NCBI RefSeq assembly: GCF_030643825.1
Contig: NZ_CP101717.1
Span: 2,046,001-2,110,000, forward strand
DNA length: 64,000 nt
Direction: 5' to 3'
Source of the DNA: Salinispirillum sp. LH 10-3-1
GTDB lineage: Bacteria; Pseudomonadota; Gammaproteobacteria; Pseudomonadales; Natronospirillaceae
The position numbers were made by a program, and so were the translations under genes. Below are positions 30,737 to 40,732 of the stretch, in pieces. Every line of letters begins with the position of its first letter. Position 1 is the first letter of the stretch. Below the pieces are notes generated by a model. It searched no databases. It had not been told where the DNA came from and worked only from the letters and a program-made list of their open reading frames with translations.

Positions 30737-30771
30737 AAAAACCCCTAATGCATAAATGCAATAGGGGTTTT
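30737..30771 (-). terminator. terminator of the prfB-lysS unit
   Basis: AAAACCCCTA and TAGGGGTTTT pair across 14 bases, with T-rich sequence on both sides, 31 bases past the lysS stop. It can also act on the plus strand. The remaining bases up to the MvaT-like gene show no feature. Confidence 0.85.
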
Positions 30772-30801
30772 CGATAGCTAGCCGTAGACTCCCACTAAAG
30801 G

Positions 30802-32313
30802 TTATTGCGGTTTCATATGTGGAAACAAAATAACGTCTTTAATGGAGGGTGAATCGGTAAAGAACATCACCAGACGGTCAATACCAATACCCTCACCTGC
30901 GGTCGGTGGCAAGCCGTATTCCAGGGCACGAACGTAATCAGCATCATAAAACATCGCTTCATCGTCACCGGATTCTTTTTCTGCTACTTGGTCACGGAAA
31001 CGCTCTGCTTGGTCCACTGGGTCATTAAGCTCGGAGAAGCCATTAGCCACTTCACGCCCACCCAAGAAGAATTCAAAGCGGTCTGTCACTTCGGGGTTGT
31101 GGTCATTTCGGCGCGCCAACGGCGATACCTCTGCTGGGTATTCTGTAATAAACACCGGGCCGCGCAGCTTTTCTTCTACGGTGGCTTCAAACACTTCTGT
31201 TAACACCTTACCGGCACCCCAGTTAGGCTTAACATCAATATGCAACGACTTAGCCAAGGTCGTTAACGACTCTATCGTATCGAGCTGCTCGGCTGAAATA
31301 TTGTCGTTATATTTCAATACTGAATCGCGCATTGAAATGCGTTCAAATGGCTGACTGAGATCATAGGCTTCACCTTGATAGGTCAGCTCAGTTGAACCCA
31401 GCACCTCGATTGCTAGCGTGCGCAACAGGTCTTCAGTGAGATCCATCAGGTCATTGTAGTCCGCATAGGCCTGATAAAATTCCAACATGGTAAATTCAGG
31501 GTTGTGCCGCGTTGACACTCCTTCATTACGGAAGTTACGGTTTATTTCAAATACCCGTTCAAAACCACCTACCACTAAACGCTTCAAATACAACTCAGGC
31601 GCGATACGTAAGTACATATCGATATCCATGGCATTGTGGTGCGTAGTGAACGGACGCGCTGAAGCACCACCGGGAATCACCTGCAGCATTGGCGTTTCTG
31701 CTTCGATAAACCGACGTTCACCCAGGTAACGACGAATAACTTCGATCATTTTAGCGCGGATAGCAAAGGTACGACGCGTATCCTCATTGACGATCAGATC
31801 CACGTAACGCTGCCGATACTTCATTTCCTGATCGGCCAAACCTTTGTGTTTTTCCGGCAACGGCTGCATTGTTTTATTCAATAAACGCGGGGTCTGCATA
31901 TCCACATACAGATCGCCTTTACCAGACTTCTGCAAAGTACCACGGGCACCTACGATGTCGCCCATATCCCACTTTTTGAGACCATCCAACACTTCTGGTG
32001 CGAGCTCTTTGCGGTTCACGTACAGCTGAATGCGGCCCGTCATGTCTTGCATGACCATAAAGGCACCACGATTCAACATAATACGACCAGCCACCGACAC
32101 TTCAATATTCAGTTCAGCCAACTCCTCTTTGGTCTTGTCGCCATACTGCGCCTGCAAATCCGCGGCATATTGCTCACGACGAAAATCACTCGGATAGGCA
32201 TTACCCTGTGCTTTTAGAACGTTAAGCTTTTCAAGGCGCTGCGTAACAATACGATTGTGTTCCGCGCGCAGCTCTTCGGTGGTCTGTTGGGTGTCGTTTA
32301 ACTGGTCTGTCAT
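30802..32313 (-). CDS. lysS: lysyl-tRNA synthetase, class II
   Basis: 503 residues, the usual length. The N-terminal OB fold binds the anticodon ([20 protein letters not shown]). Class II motif 2 is [20 protein letters not shown] and motif 3 [13 protein letters not shown]. It charges tRNA-Lys in the cytoplasm. The gene starts 13 bases after prfB, the standard prfB-lysS pair, so they share a transcript. Confidence 0.97.
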   Translation of the reverse strand: MTDQLNDTQQTTEELRAEHNRIVTQRLEKLNVLKAQGNAYPSDFRREQYAADLQAQYGDKTKEELAELNIEVSVAGRIMLNRGAFMVMQDMTGRIQLYVNRKELAPEVLDGLKKWDMGDIVGARGTLQKSGKGDLYVDMQTPRLLNKTMQPLPEKHKGLADQEMKYRQRYVDLIVNEDTRRTFAIRAKMIEVIRRYLGERRFIEAETPMLQVIPGGASARPFTTHHNAMDIDMYLRIAPELYLKRLVVGGFERVFEINRNFRNEGVSTRHNPEFTMLEFYQAYADYNDLMDLTEDLLRTLAIEVLGSTELTYQGEAYDLSQPFERISMRDSVLKYNDNISAEQLDTIESLTTLAKSLHIDVKPNWGAGKVLTEVFEATVEEKLRGPVFITEYPAEVSPLARRNDHNPEVTDRFEFFLGGREVANGFSELNDPVDQAERFRDQVAEKESGDDEAMFYDADYVRALEYGLPPTAGEGIGIDRLVMFFTDSPSIKDVILFPHMKPQ

Positions 32314-32326
32314 TGCGAATTCCTAC

Positions 32327-33422
32327 TTACAGCCCTTTTTTCAGGGATGCTTGGATAAATGGATTCAAGCCACCATCGAGTACGGCTTGTGTATTTCGAG
32401 TTTCAACGCCGGTGCGCAAATCTTTGATGCGCGCGTCGTCCAATACGTATGAACGAATCTGGCTGCCCCAACCGATATCGGATTTAGAGTCCTCCAGTTG
32501 TTGCGCCGCTTCGTTGCGCTTCTTGAGTTCCAATTCATAAAGCTTGGCTTTCAGCATCTTCATGGCGACGTCTTTGTTCTTGTGCTGCGAGCGGTCGTTC
32601 TGACACTGCGTCACCACATTAGTCGGCAAGTGAGTAATACGTACGGCCGATTCCGTACGGTTTACGTGCTGACCACCTGCGCCAGACGCGCGGTACACGT
32701 CGATACGTAGGTCGGCTGGATTGATCTCGATATCAATGTCGTCGTCAACCTCAGGTGAAACGAACACTGAGGAGAAGGACGTATGGCGGCGATTGCCGGA
32801 GTCGAACGGCGATTTACGCACCAAGCGGTGCACACCCGTTTCAGTGCGCAGCCAACCAAAGGCGTAGTCACCTTGAACATGAATCGTCGCGCTCTTGATA
32901 CCGGCTACTTCGCCTGCCGATACTTCGATCAAATCCGCTTTAAAGCCGTTTGCCTCGCTCCAACGCAAATACATGCGCAGCAGCATTTCGGCCCAATCTT
33001 GTGCTTCTGTGCCGCCGCTGCCCGCTTGGATATCCAAGTAGGCGTTGTTCATGTCCATTTCGCCGCTGAACATGCGACGGAATTCGAGGTCTTCCAGTGC
33101 TTTAACCAGCTTTTCGACGTCGTTCTCGACTTCCGTCAAGGTGTCTTGGTCGTCTTCTTCCACGGCCAGTTCGAGGAGGTCTTGGACATCCGCTACGCCT
33201 TGGTCGAGTTGGTCTATGGTGCCAACGGTGTGTTCCAGAGCACTACGCTCTTGGCCGAGCTTTTGGGCGTATTCTGGTTTGTCCCAGATTTTGGCATCAC
33301 CCAGTTCCAGCTCTACTTCTTGTAAGCGCTCTTTCTTTTCAGCGTAGTCAAAGATACCCCCTGAGCACGTCAGTACGTACTCGGATATCCTTGAGAGATT
33401 CTTTAATCGCGTTGACTTCCAC
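32327..33422 (-). CDS. prfB: peptide chain release factor 2, with programmed +1 frameshift
   Basis: 364 residues made by joining two frames: a GTG start at 33422 (AGGAG eight bases upstream), 24 codons, then a +1 shift at CTT-TGA (TGA at 33350-33348). AGGGGG just before it is the internal Shine-Dalgarno-like element. The rest continues in frame from 33349. Visible motifs are [13 protein letters not shown] (stop codon recognition, SPF) and GAGGQHVN (GGQ for peptide release). RF2 reads UGA/UAA, and low RF2 favours the frameshift, an autoregulatory loop known from E. coli. Not a pseudogene. Confidence 0.96.
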
Positions 33423-33760
33423 CGGCCAAACTCCTAACTCAACAAATTATCGGACGCCCACAAGAGCGGGCGCGAATTCTAACAAATTACGCCACAGAGA
33501 GCACATTTAATAACCGAAGTTTCGGGGGGCTATCGAATCCGAATCCTCCGCGACAGCTACCTGTGATGCCTCCGCGGGGTCGGCGTAAATCCCTATCAGC
33601 CCCATCCATAGGGCTGACCCTTCGGGCTCGCTGCGCTCGTGCCAAAACGCTCCCGGCGTTTTGGTCCATGGAGCCTAGGCCGCAGCTATCCTGCTGCGGA
33701 CTCCCCCGCTGAGGCATCACAGGTAGCAGCCGCTCACACTCTAAGAGACCCAAAATCAGA
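33423..33760. repeat. intergenic region with a 172-bp inverted-repeat element
   Basis: This 338-base gap between prfB and recJ has no credible gene. At 33556-33727 lies an element bounded by 23-bp inverted ends (GCTACCTGTGATGCCTC...GCGGG, one mismatch). Inside are three hairpins: CAGCCC/GGGCTG, CCAAAACGC/GGCGTTTTGG and CCGCAGC/GCTGCGG. The rest near prfB includes a small hairpin (GCCC/GGGC) close to 33,450. The element may be a mobile palindromic repeat or a structured RNA. Confidence 0.75.
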
Positions 33761-35548
33761 TTAAAAAGCGGACTCGAAAACGGACGGCGTCAGCTCGGTA
33801 CGCACCATCAACTGCAGAGAACGTGCGCCGCGAAATTCGTTGACCGCCAACTCATACGCCAGAATGATCTGCTGACTGGGTAGGGTATCTGCCGGTAACG
33901 GACAGAAAAACCAGATGGCGTCGACGGGGTCAGAGCCTGCTTCGAGTTGCACCTGCAATTTGAGATGCTTACCACCCAACCAACGATGATTGATAACCTG
34001 AAAGCGATTGACGAACAACGGCACCGGACACCCCTGCCCCCAAGGCCCGAGGGTGCTGAGTTCCTCTGCGCGTGCCAAAGTCATGTCGGACGCATTCAAT
34101 TCACCGTCCACCACCAATTCTGGCACCAAAACGTCGGGGTCGACCAAAGCCTGCATGGCTTCTTGTAGAGCGCTGCGCAAAGCGTCTAATTGATCACTGT
34201 GCACGGTCAGGCCCGCCGCCATGGCATGCCCTCCGAAACGTACGATCATGCCAGGATAGCGCGCATCGACCCAGGCAAGCACATCCCGAATGTGCACACC
34301 GGGAATGGATCGCGCACTGCCTTTAAAAACCTCTACACCTACCTCTTCACTGCTACCGGGGCAGAGAGCCAAAACCGGCTTGTGCCACCGCTCTTTTAGG
34401 CGTCCGGCAACCAATCCCACAACGCCTTCATGCCATGCAGTGTCCCACAGTACCAGCGCACTCTGATCGTCGCTTTCTTGCCCCAAGTGCTCAGCACCTT
34501 GGAGCATCTGATCCGTCGCTTGTTCGACCATTTTGTTCTGCACGTGTTTACGCGCCTGATTATGATCTTCCAAGATGGCCGCCAGCTCGCCCGCCTCACC
34601 TGCATCCGTCGCCAGCAAGCAGGCAACGCCTACGGTCATATCGTCCATTCGCCCGGCAGCGTTCAGCCGAGGCCCGATGACGAAACCAAAATCCTGACTG
34701 GTGATCTGGCGGTGATCCCGCCCGGCGGCTTGCAATAAGGCTAAGATACCGGGCCGTGCATAGCCTGACCGAACCCGGCGTAACCCCTGCTCTACCAAAA
34801 TGCGATTATTGCCGTCTAAAGGCACCACATCGGCGACGGTGGCCAAGGCGACCAAATCCAGATAGTCACCCATGCGCACTGCGGTCCAACCTTGGTCGGC
34901 GACCCAGTCTGCCGAGACACGGCGCAACACAGTCAACAAATAAAACGCAACGGTGCAGCCACAGGCGGACTTACTCGGAAAGTCACATTCTTCTTGGTTA
35001 GGATTCACCACGGCATCGGCGGGACAGGCTTGTGTTCCGGGTAGGTGATGATCGGTCACCAGTACGCGCATACCCAGAGCTTGCGCCGCCAAGATGCCGT
35101 CGGCACTGGCAATGCCGTTGTCGACGGTAATCAATAACGCAGGCAGCTCATCGGGCTGGGCGGCAATGTCGCGCACGATAGCGGTCGACAGGCCATAGCC
35201 ATGGACAAACCGATTGGGGATAAAGTAGTCGACGTCAGCACCGTAGTGACGCCGCAGACAGTCCACCATCATGGCGGTGGCGGTTGCCCCATCCACATCG
35301 TAGTCGCCCACGATGAGGATACGCCGGCCAGACTTTAGCGTTTCGAACAACAGGTCGGCAGCTGCCTGTACGCCTTTGAGCGCATCGGGAGGTATCAGAT
35401 TATCGAGCGTCAGAGTCGATGCAGGGCCGCTCAGCCCACGTACCGACAGCACACGCTGGGCGAGCAAGGAAAGGCCGCCATGGGCGGCACTCACCTCAAA
35501 ACTGGAGCGAGCTTCACGCTGACGCAAGCGCTGAATCAACATCAGCAT
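33761..35548 (-). CDS. recJ: single-stranded-DNA-specific exonuclease RecJ
   Basis: 595 residues. The DHH phosphoesterase core is visible: LIVGDYDVDGATATAMMVD, ITVDNGIAS, VTDHHLPG, VVNPNQEECDFPSKSACGC. The C-terminal part has RFGGHAMAAGLTV (DHHA1) and an OB fold. It degrades single-stranded DNA 5' to 3' in RecF-path recombination and repair. It precedes thrC with 23 bases between in the reverse direction, so it may share that transcript. Confidence 0.95.
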   Translation of the reverse strand: MLMLIQRLRQREARSSFEVSAAHGGLSLLAQRVLSVRGLSGPASTLTLDNLIPPDALKGVQAAADLLFETLKSGRRILIVGDYDVDGATATAMMVDCLRRHYGADVDYFIPNRFVHGYGLSTAIVRDIAAQPDELPALLITVDNGIASADGILAAQALGMRVLVTDHHLPGTQACPADAVVNPNQEECDFPSKSACGCTVAFYLLTVLRRVSADWVADQGWTAVRMGDYLDLVALATVADVVPLDGNNRILVEQGLRRVRSGYARPGILALLQAAGRDHRQITSQDFGFVIGPRLNAAGRMDDMTVGVACLLATDAGEAGELAAILEDHNQARKHVQNKMVEQATDQMLQGAEHLGQESDDQSALVLWDTAWHEGVVGLVAGRLKERWHKPVLALCPGSSEEVGVEVFKGSARSIPGVHIRDVLAWVDARYPGMIVRFGGHAMAAGLTVHSDQLDALRSALQEAMQALVDPDVLVPELVVDGELNASDMTLARAEELSTLGPWGQGCPVPLFVNRFQVINHRWLGGKHLKLQVQLEAGSDPVDAIWFFCPLPADTLPSQQIILAYELAVNEFRGARSLQLMVRTELTPSVFESAF

Positions 35549-35571
35549 GAAACTCCCTAGGTTACGCAGGC

Positions 35572-36966
35572 TTACTGAAAGACTTCATTCACCATGAAGT
35601 CATGGACCGTCTTGCGGTCATTTGCTAACACGGTGTAGCGCTCTTCACGCTGCATCAGGTCGCTCAAGTGCAATGGCAGCTCGGGCGAGGCCAAACCAGA
35701 CTTACTGACGGCTTCGGCAAACTTCACCGGATGCGCCGTACCTAAGGTCACCATTGGCACGTTCGTGTGACGACGAGTAGCACGGGCCGCCTTCACGCCA
35801 ATGGCGGTATGCGGGTCCAGCAGGTAGCCGGTCTGCGCGTGTACGTCGCGAATGGTTGCGCAGGTTTCTTCGTCACTGGCGCAATCGCTGTCAAACACCG
35901 CACGGGCTTTATCGAGCTTCGACGCATCAACCGTTGCACTGCCGGTGCTCATGGCGGTCATTAGGTCCGCAATGGCTGGGCCGTTTCGATCGTACAGATC
36001 AAACAACAAACGCTCGAAGTTGGACGACACTACGATATCCATACTTGGAGACAAGGTGTGCTCTAACGGCAGGGCTTCGTACTTGTTTTGGCTCATCAAA
36101 CGGTGCAGTACGTCGTTCTTGTTGGTAGCAATCACCAACTGATCGATCGGCAGACCCATTTGCATGGCCAAATAGCCGGCAAAGATATCGCCAAAGTTAC
36201 CGGTGGGCACAGAGAAAGCAATTTTGCGATCCGGGCCACCCAGATTCAAAGCGGCATAAAAGTAGTAGACGATCTGCGCCATAATGCGCGCCCAGTTGAT
36301 CGAATTGACTGCGACCAGACGACGCTCACCGCGCAGGAAGCTCTGATCCGCAAAGCTCTCTTTCACCATGCGCTGACAATCATCGAAGTTACCTTCGATA
36401 GCGATGTTGTGGATGTTATCGCCCAGCACGGTGGTCATTTGGCGGCGCTGTACATCTGACACACGGTTGTGCGGATGCAAAATAAAGATGTCGATGTTCT
36501 CGCAGCGGCGGCAGCCTTCAATGGCCGCAGAACCGGTATCACCCGAGGTCGCGCCCATAATCACGGCTTTCTCGCCACGTTTTTGCAACGAATGGTCAAG
36601 CAGGCGCCCCAACAACTGCAGAGCAAAATCTTTAAACGCCAGAGTCGGCCCGTGAAACAGCTCCATCACATATTCGTTGTGATCGATCTGCTGCAAGGGA
36701 ACCACGGCTTTATGAGCAAATGCGGCGTAGGTATCGCTCAACATGGCACGCAGCTCATCACCGTCAATGAAGTCGGACACGAAAGGCTGAATGATCTTAT
36801 AGGCCAGTTGATCGTAAGGCAGTTCGCGCCAGCTACGAATCTCATCCAATGAATAGGTGGGCAATTTTTCCGGCACGTACAAACCGCCATCGGTGGCCAG
36901 GCCGGTCAGAAGTACTTCTTCAAACCCCAATACCGGAGCCTTTCCACGGGTGCTGATGTATTTCAC
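35572..36966 (-). CDS. thrC: threonine synthase
   Basis: 464 residues. PLP-binding Lys lies in FHGPTLAFKDFALQLL; the phosphate loop is GATSGDTGSAAIEG; and the N-terminus MKYISTRGKAPVLGFEEVL is typical of the long gammaproteobacterial form. It makes threonine from O-phosphohomoserine. It follows hom with 82 bases between. Confidence 0.96.
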   Translation of the reverse strand: MKYISTRGKAPVLGFEEVLLTGLATDGGLYVPEKLPTYSLDEIRSWRELPYDQLAYKIIQPFVSDFIDGDELRAMLSDTYAAFAHKAVVPLQQIDHNEYVMELFHGPTLAFKDFALQLLGRLLDHSLQKRGEKAVIMGATSGDTGSAAIEGCRRCENIDIFILHPHNRVSDVQRRQMTTVLGDNIHNIAIEGNFDDCQRMVKESFADQSFLRGERRLVAVNSINWARIMAQIVYYFYAALNLGGPDRKIAFSVPTGNFGDIFAGYLAMQMGLPIDQLVIATNKNDVLHRLMSQNKYEALPLEHTLSPSMDIVVSSNFERLLFDLYDRNGPAIADLMTAMSTGSATVDASKLDKARAVFDSDCASDEETCATIRDVHAQTGYLLDPHTAIGVKAARATRRHTNVPMVTLGTAHPVKFAEAVSKSGLASPELPLHLSDLMQREERYTVLANDRKTVHDFMVNEVFQ

Positions 36967-37048
36967 GATGAGCTCTCTTAGCTAAAATCTGATGGGTGCA
37001 TCTTTAATTATGTGGGGCGGCATTATAAGCAATACCGCCCGAGGCATA

Positions 37049-38347
37049 CTAGCCGTCGAGTTGTTCGACGCGAATGCGCGTGACTTGACCAATCACCGCC
37101 GTCTGCTCTTCCAACTGACCAATGGCACGGTTCATTTCTTGCTCTTTCACACGCTGTGTCAACAAGATCAAAGGCACGGTATCGTCACCGGGCTGTGGCT
37201 CTTTTTGAATGATGGCTTCGATGTTGATGCCATTGTCACTCAGAATATTGGCAATGCGCGCCATGACGCCCACTTCGTCGGTAACCTGCATGCGCAGATA
37301 GTAGCTGGTCACCACTTCCGACATCGGCACCACGTTTACGCCATCTGCCCAGCGGTGATACCCAAGGTGCGGGACGGGATGCGCCAAATCAACTTCGCGC
37401 GCCACATCAACGATGTCCGCAATGACCGAACTGGCGGTGGCTTCAGAACCGGCACCCGGGCCGTAGTACATGGTAGGCCCTACCGCATCTCCGTGGACCA
37501 GAATCGCGTTCAGTACACCGTTGACGTTAGCCAGCAAGCGCTGTTCAGGCACTAGTGTTGGGTGTACACGCATTTCAACGCCGTCTTTACCGCGCTTGGC
37601 GATGCCCAGGTGCTTAATACGGTAGCCCAGCTCTTCGGCGTATTGCACGTCTTCTTGGGTGATCTGCGTGATGCCTTCTGTGAACACACTCTCGAACTGC
37701 AAGGGTACGCCGTAGGCGATAGAAGCAAGAATGGTCAGCTTATGTGCCGCATCGATGCCTTCAACATCGAAGGTCGGGTCGGCCTCGGCGTAACCCAGCT
37801 CTTGGGCTTCAGCGAGCACATCATAAAAATTACGGCCCTTTTCGCGCATCTCGGTCAGGATGAAGTTGCCCGTACCATTGATGATACCGGCCAACCAATC
37901 GACTTCGTTGGCCACCAAGCCTTCGCGCAGCGCTTTGATGATAGGAATACCGCCCGCGACGGCGGCTTCAAAGGCCACCGTCACGCCTTTGGCCTCTGCT
38001 GCTTGAAAGATTTCATTGCCGTGCAGTGCGATCAAAGCCTTGTTGGCCGTCACCACGTGCTTGCCAGAGGCAATGGCTTCGAGCACCAAGTCTTTAGCGA
38101 CCGTCGTGCCGCCAATCAACTCAACTACAATTTGCACGTCAGGGTCACGTACCACATCAAAGATATCACGCGACACCTTGTAACCAGCGGTGTGGCTGGC
38201 AGGATTGTCGCGACGCGTTCCAATATGGGTAATCTGAATATCACGGCCCGCACGGCGACTAATCGTCTCCTGATTGCGAGTTAATACATTGAATGTACCG
38301 CTGCCAACAGTACCCAGACCGCATATTCCGATATTAACGCGTTTCAA
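37049..38347 (-). CDS. hom: homoserine dehydrogenase
   Basis: 432 residues. NAD-binding GICGLGTVGSGTFNV at the N-terminus, catalytic domain with GIINGTGNFILTEM and YAEADPTFDVEGIDAAHKL, and a C-terminal ACT domain from about residue 350 (RMQVTDEVGVMARIANIL), where threonine feedback acts. It reduces aspartate semialdehyde to homoserine, and its product feeds thrC downstream and, after activation, metZ elsewhere in this window. Confidence 0.96.
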   Translation of the reverse strand: MKRVNIGICGLGTVGSGTFNVLTRNQETISRRAGRDIQITHIGTRRDNPASHTAGYKVSRDIFDVVRDPDVQIVVELIGGTTVAKDLVLEAIASGKHVVTANKALIALHGNEIFQAAEAKGVTVAFEAAVAGGIPIIKALREGLVANEVDWLAGIINGTGNFILTEMREKGRNFYDVLAEAQELGYAEADPTFDVEGIDAAHKLTILASIAYGVPLQFESVFTEGITQITQEDVQYAEELGYRIKHLGIAKRGKDGVEMRVHPTLVPEQRLLANVNGVLNAILVHGDAVGPTMYYGPGAGSEATASSVIADIVDVAREVDLAHPVPHLGYHRWADGVNVVPMSEVVTSYYLRMQVTDEVGVMARIANILSDNGINIEAIIQKEPQPGDDTVPLILLTQRVKEQEMNRAIGQLEEQTAVIGQVTRIRVEQLDG

Positions 38348-38571
38348 GGGAGAGAATCCTCTTACTGTGAGTGTGCTTTGATGTCAAAGCATGAGACAAA
38401 AAATCGAGCCGAAAACATACGTGTTTCGTGGCTTGCTGTCAATCTGAGTGGACATCCAAGATGGCGGCCGCCGCACGGCCAGCGAATTGGGTTGTGCCTC
38501 CGGCGCTCCACGGCAGGCCGGGGAGCGCCGAAGACCTACTCCCTAGTCCCTTGCCTTTCTGCCAAATAAAA
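38348..38571. other. intergenic region with a perfect 9-bp dyad
   Basis: Between hom and the rplS terminator there is no credible gene. CGGCGCTCC (38501-38509) and GGAGCGCCG (38522-38530) pair perfectly around 12 bases, in a G/C-rich stretch that also holds GGCGGCCGCCGC. The dyad has no T run and is not a terminator. Confidence 0.6.
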
Positions 38572-38598
38572 AAAGGCGACCGAAGTCGCCTTTTTAAG
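38572..38598 (-). terminator. terminator of the rpsP-rimM-trmD-rplS operon
   Basis: AAAGGCGAC and GTCGCCTTT pair around CGAA, with A and T runs on both sides, 19 bases after the rplS stop. It is a strong bidirectional-type hairpin in the place expected for this operon. Confidence 0.92.
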
Positions 38599-38616
38599 TC
38601 AAACTGGATTAATGAA

Positions 38617-38973
38617 TTAACCCAACTTTTCCTTGATGCGCGCGCTCTTACCAGAACGCTCACGCAGATAGTACAGCTTCGCTTTACGCACATCACCGCG
38701 GCGAATAACCTGGATGCTATCAACAACCGGGCTAAAAGTCTGGAATGAACGTTCAACGCCAACACCGTGAGAAATTTTACGCACAGTGAACGCTGAGTTC
38801 AGGCCGCGGTTACGCTTGCCAATCACTACGCCTTCATATGCCTGCAAACGCTCACGCGTACCTTCAACTACTTTTACCTGTACGACAACGGTATCACCCG
38901 CGCCGAACTCAGGAATTTCTTTACTCATCTGTTCAGCTTCGATCTGCTGAATGATCAAATTTTTGTTGCTCAT
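38617..38973 (-). CDS. rplS: 50S ribosomal protein L19
   Basis: 118 residues, the standard length, with family segments [40 protein letters not shown] and [14 protein letters not shown]. It sits at the 30S-50S interface. Last gene of the rpsP-rimM-trmD-rplS operon. Confidence 0.98.
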   Translation of the reverse strand: MSNKNLIIQQIEAEQMSKEIPEFGAGDTVVVQVKVVEGTRERLQAYEGVVIGKRNRGLNSAFTVRKISHGVGVERSFQTFSPVVDSIQVIRRGDVRKAKLYYLRERSGKSARIKEKLG

Positions 38974-38984
38974 CTTAATGGCTC

Positions 38985-39743
38985 CTATGGCTTGGTGACG
39001 TTCTCGGCGTGTTCACGCTGGAACTCACCCAACAAGGTTGTTTCTTCCGGAGTTAAAGGTCTGGCCTCTAACAAGTCCGGACGTTTTAACCAAGTTCTAC
39101 CGAGCGCTTCTTTGAGTCGCCAGCGTCGAATCAACTCGTGATTCCCGCTCAACAACACTTCCGGCACTCGAATTCCATTGATCTCTTCAGGACGCGTATA
39201 ATGAGGGCAGTCCAACAAACCCTGTGTAAAGGAATCTTCCACCGCTGACAATTCGTGTCCAAGAGCCCCGGGAACCAAACGGATCACCGAATCAATCATG
39301 GCCATGGCTGCCAGTTCACCGCCGCTTAGCACAAAATCTCCAACCGACCACTCCTCGTCTACTTCAGACTGAATGATCCGCTCGTCGATCCCCTCATACC
39401 GGCCACAGACCAATATGAGCTTCTCGCGTTGTGCTAATAACTCCACACCTGACTGAGTCAGCGGTCGCCCTTGCGGTGACAGGTAGATGGTAGTAGCACC
39501 TTCTCCTGCTGCCTGCTTAGCGGCCTGTATGGCGTCGCGCAGCGGCTGGAATTTCATCAGCATACCGGGGCCACCACCAAAAGGTCGGTCGTCTACGGTA
39601 CGATGCCGGTCCGTTGTGTAATCACGCGGGTCCCAGAAATCCAGTGTAATCAGTTCTTTCTTAACCGCCCTGCTGGTCACACCGTGTTCGGTGATGGCCC
39701 GGAACATCTCGGGGAAAAGACTGATTATTCCTATCCACTTCAT
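38985..39743 (-). CDS. trmD: tRNA (guanine-N1)-methyltransferase TrmD
   Basis: 252 residues from the ATG at 39743 ([14 protein letters not shown]), the family's usual start; the longer frame overlaps rimM further. The trefoil knot shows [27 protein letters not shown] and [15 protein letters not shown], which bind S-adenosylmethionine. It methylates G37 of tRNAs and so prevents frameshifting. It overlaps the rimM end slightly. Confidence 0.96.
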   Translation of the reverse strand: MKWIGIISLFPEMFRAITEHGVTSRAVKKELITLDFWDPRDYTTDRHRTVDDRPFGGGPGMLMKFQPLRDAIQAAKQAAGEGATTIYLSPQGRPLTQSGVELLAQREKLILVCGRYEGIDERIIQSEVDEEWSVGDFVLSGGELAAMAMIDSVIRLVPGALGHELSAVEDSFTQGLLDCPHYTRPEEINGIRVPEVLLSGNHELIRRWRLKEALGRTWLKRPDLLEARPLTPEETTLLGEFQREHAENVTKP

Positions 39744-39751
39744 GAACCCAG

Positions 39752-40288
39752 TTAAAACTCCGGGTCCCAATCAACCGTGATCAATTCACGGTCAAGGTCT
39801 ATCGACTTCACAACTTCATCCCAAATATAGGGAAGCAGTCGCTCTTGCTGGCTGTCGTCTGGCCGTTCGCTATGAACCACCATGACGTCGTTGGCTTTGC
39901 CAGCGCTCATCATATGATGCACACGACCCAGATTTACCCCATCCACTGTTTCCACAGTGAGCCCTTCCAACTGCCACCAGTAATAATCGCCGTCTTCCAG
40001 CTCTGGTAACATGCCACGTTCAATTTTGATCTCGAACCCAGCTAAGGCTTCGGCGCCCTCACGATCATCCACACCTTGAATGTGTGCAATCATGCCTTTG
40101 CCATGGGATTTACCCCGGTCTACATTCACCCAACGCTTTTCGCCATCACGCTCAATAAACCAGCGCTCGTAATCGAGAATCTGATCCATGGGATCGGTAT
40201 GAGAAAAGATCTTCACCCATCCGCGCACACCGTAAACCGATGTAATTTTGCCCAGAGTAATGAGGTCTGTTGGTTTATGTTGCATCAC
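39752..40288 (-). CDS. rimM: ribosome maturation factor RimM
   Basis: 178 residues. N-terminal RimM domain ([20 protein letters not shown]) and a PRC-like C-terminal barrel ([35 protein letters not shown]). It assists 30S head assembly around protein S19. Standard place between rpsP and trmD. Confidence 0.95.
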   Translation of the reverse strand: MMQHKPTDLITLGKITSVYGVRGWVKIFSHTDPMDQILDYERWFIERDGEKRWVNVDRGKSHGKGMIAHIQGVDDREGAEALAGFEIKIERGMLPELEDGDYYWWQLEGLTVETVDGVNLGRVHHMMSAGKANDVMVVHSERPDDSQQERLLPYIWDEVVKSIDLDRELITVDWDPEF

Positions 40289-40312
40289 TTACTACGCCCC
40301 GCATTCAGCAGA

Positions 40313-40561
40313 TCATGCGGATTTTTTGAACTCTTTTATGAGTTGACTAACACGCTCAGTCGGCTGAGCGCCTTTACCTACCCAATAGTCGACGCGATCA
40401 AGGGCGATGCGCAAGCGCTCTTCCTGGCCACGGGCGATTGGGTTGAAGAAACCAATTTGCTCGATATGACGTCCATCACGTGGACGACGGCTATCTGCAA
40501 CGGTCAAGTGGTAAAATGGGCGCTTTTTAGAACCGCCTCGTGCTAAACGTATAACTACCAT
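40313..40561 (-). CDS. rpsP: 30S ribosomal protein S16
   Basis: 82 residues, standard length and start ([20 protein letters not shown]), with [14 protein letters not shown] and [20 protein letters not shown]. First gene of the rpsP operon. The region upstream (40562-40728) holds its promoter. Confidence 0.98.
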   Translation of the reverse strand: MVVIRLARGGSKKRPFYHLTVADSRRPRDGRHIEQIGFFNPIARGQEERLRIALDRVDYWVGKGAQPTERVSQLIKEFKKSA

Positions 40562-40704
40562 CGCGTCCTCCTATCAGGGGTAGGCTTTGAAATCACCTAC
40601 CGTTCTAGCTGCCGGGGTTAAGATACCCGAACCCTAAAACCGGATTATAAAAACACTGTGTTCTCAGCCATTAACAATGGCAAGGGCACAGCACGGGAGC
40701 GGCG

Positions 40705-40732
40705 ATTATACGGTTTCAGCGAGGGAAATCAA
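40705..40732 (-). promoter_or_regulatory. rpsP operon promoter
   Basis: On the minus strand TTGATT (40732-40727), 16 bases and a perfect TATAAT (40710-40705) lie about 145 bases upstream of rpsP. The -35 box overlaps the stop codon of the GGDEF/EAL gene behind it. The leader between promoter and rpsP carries no obvious terminator. Confidence 0.7.

Noticed and set aside
33163-33422. prfB looking like a truncated gene or pseudogene with an in-frame TGA
   Set aside because: The TGA is in the known RF2 frameshift context (AGGGGG, CTT-TGA-C), and the joined product has the expected length and motifs.
33487-33753. An 88-residue minus-strand ORF between prfB and recJ
   Set aside because: It only spans the inverted-repeat element, has no ribosome site and an improbable composition.
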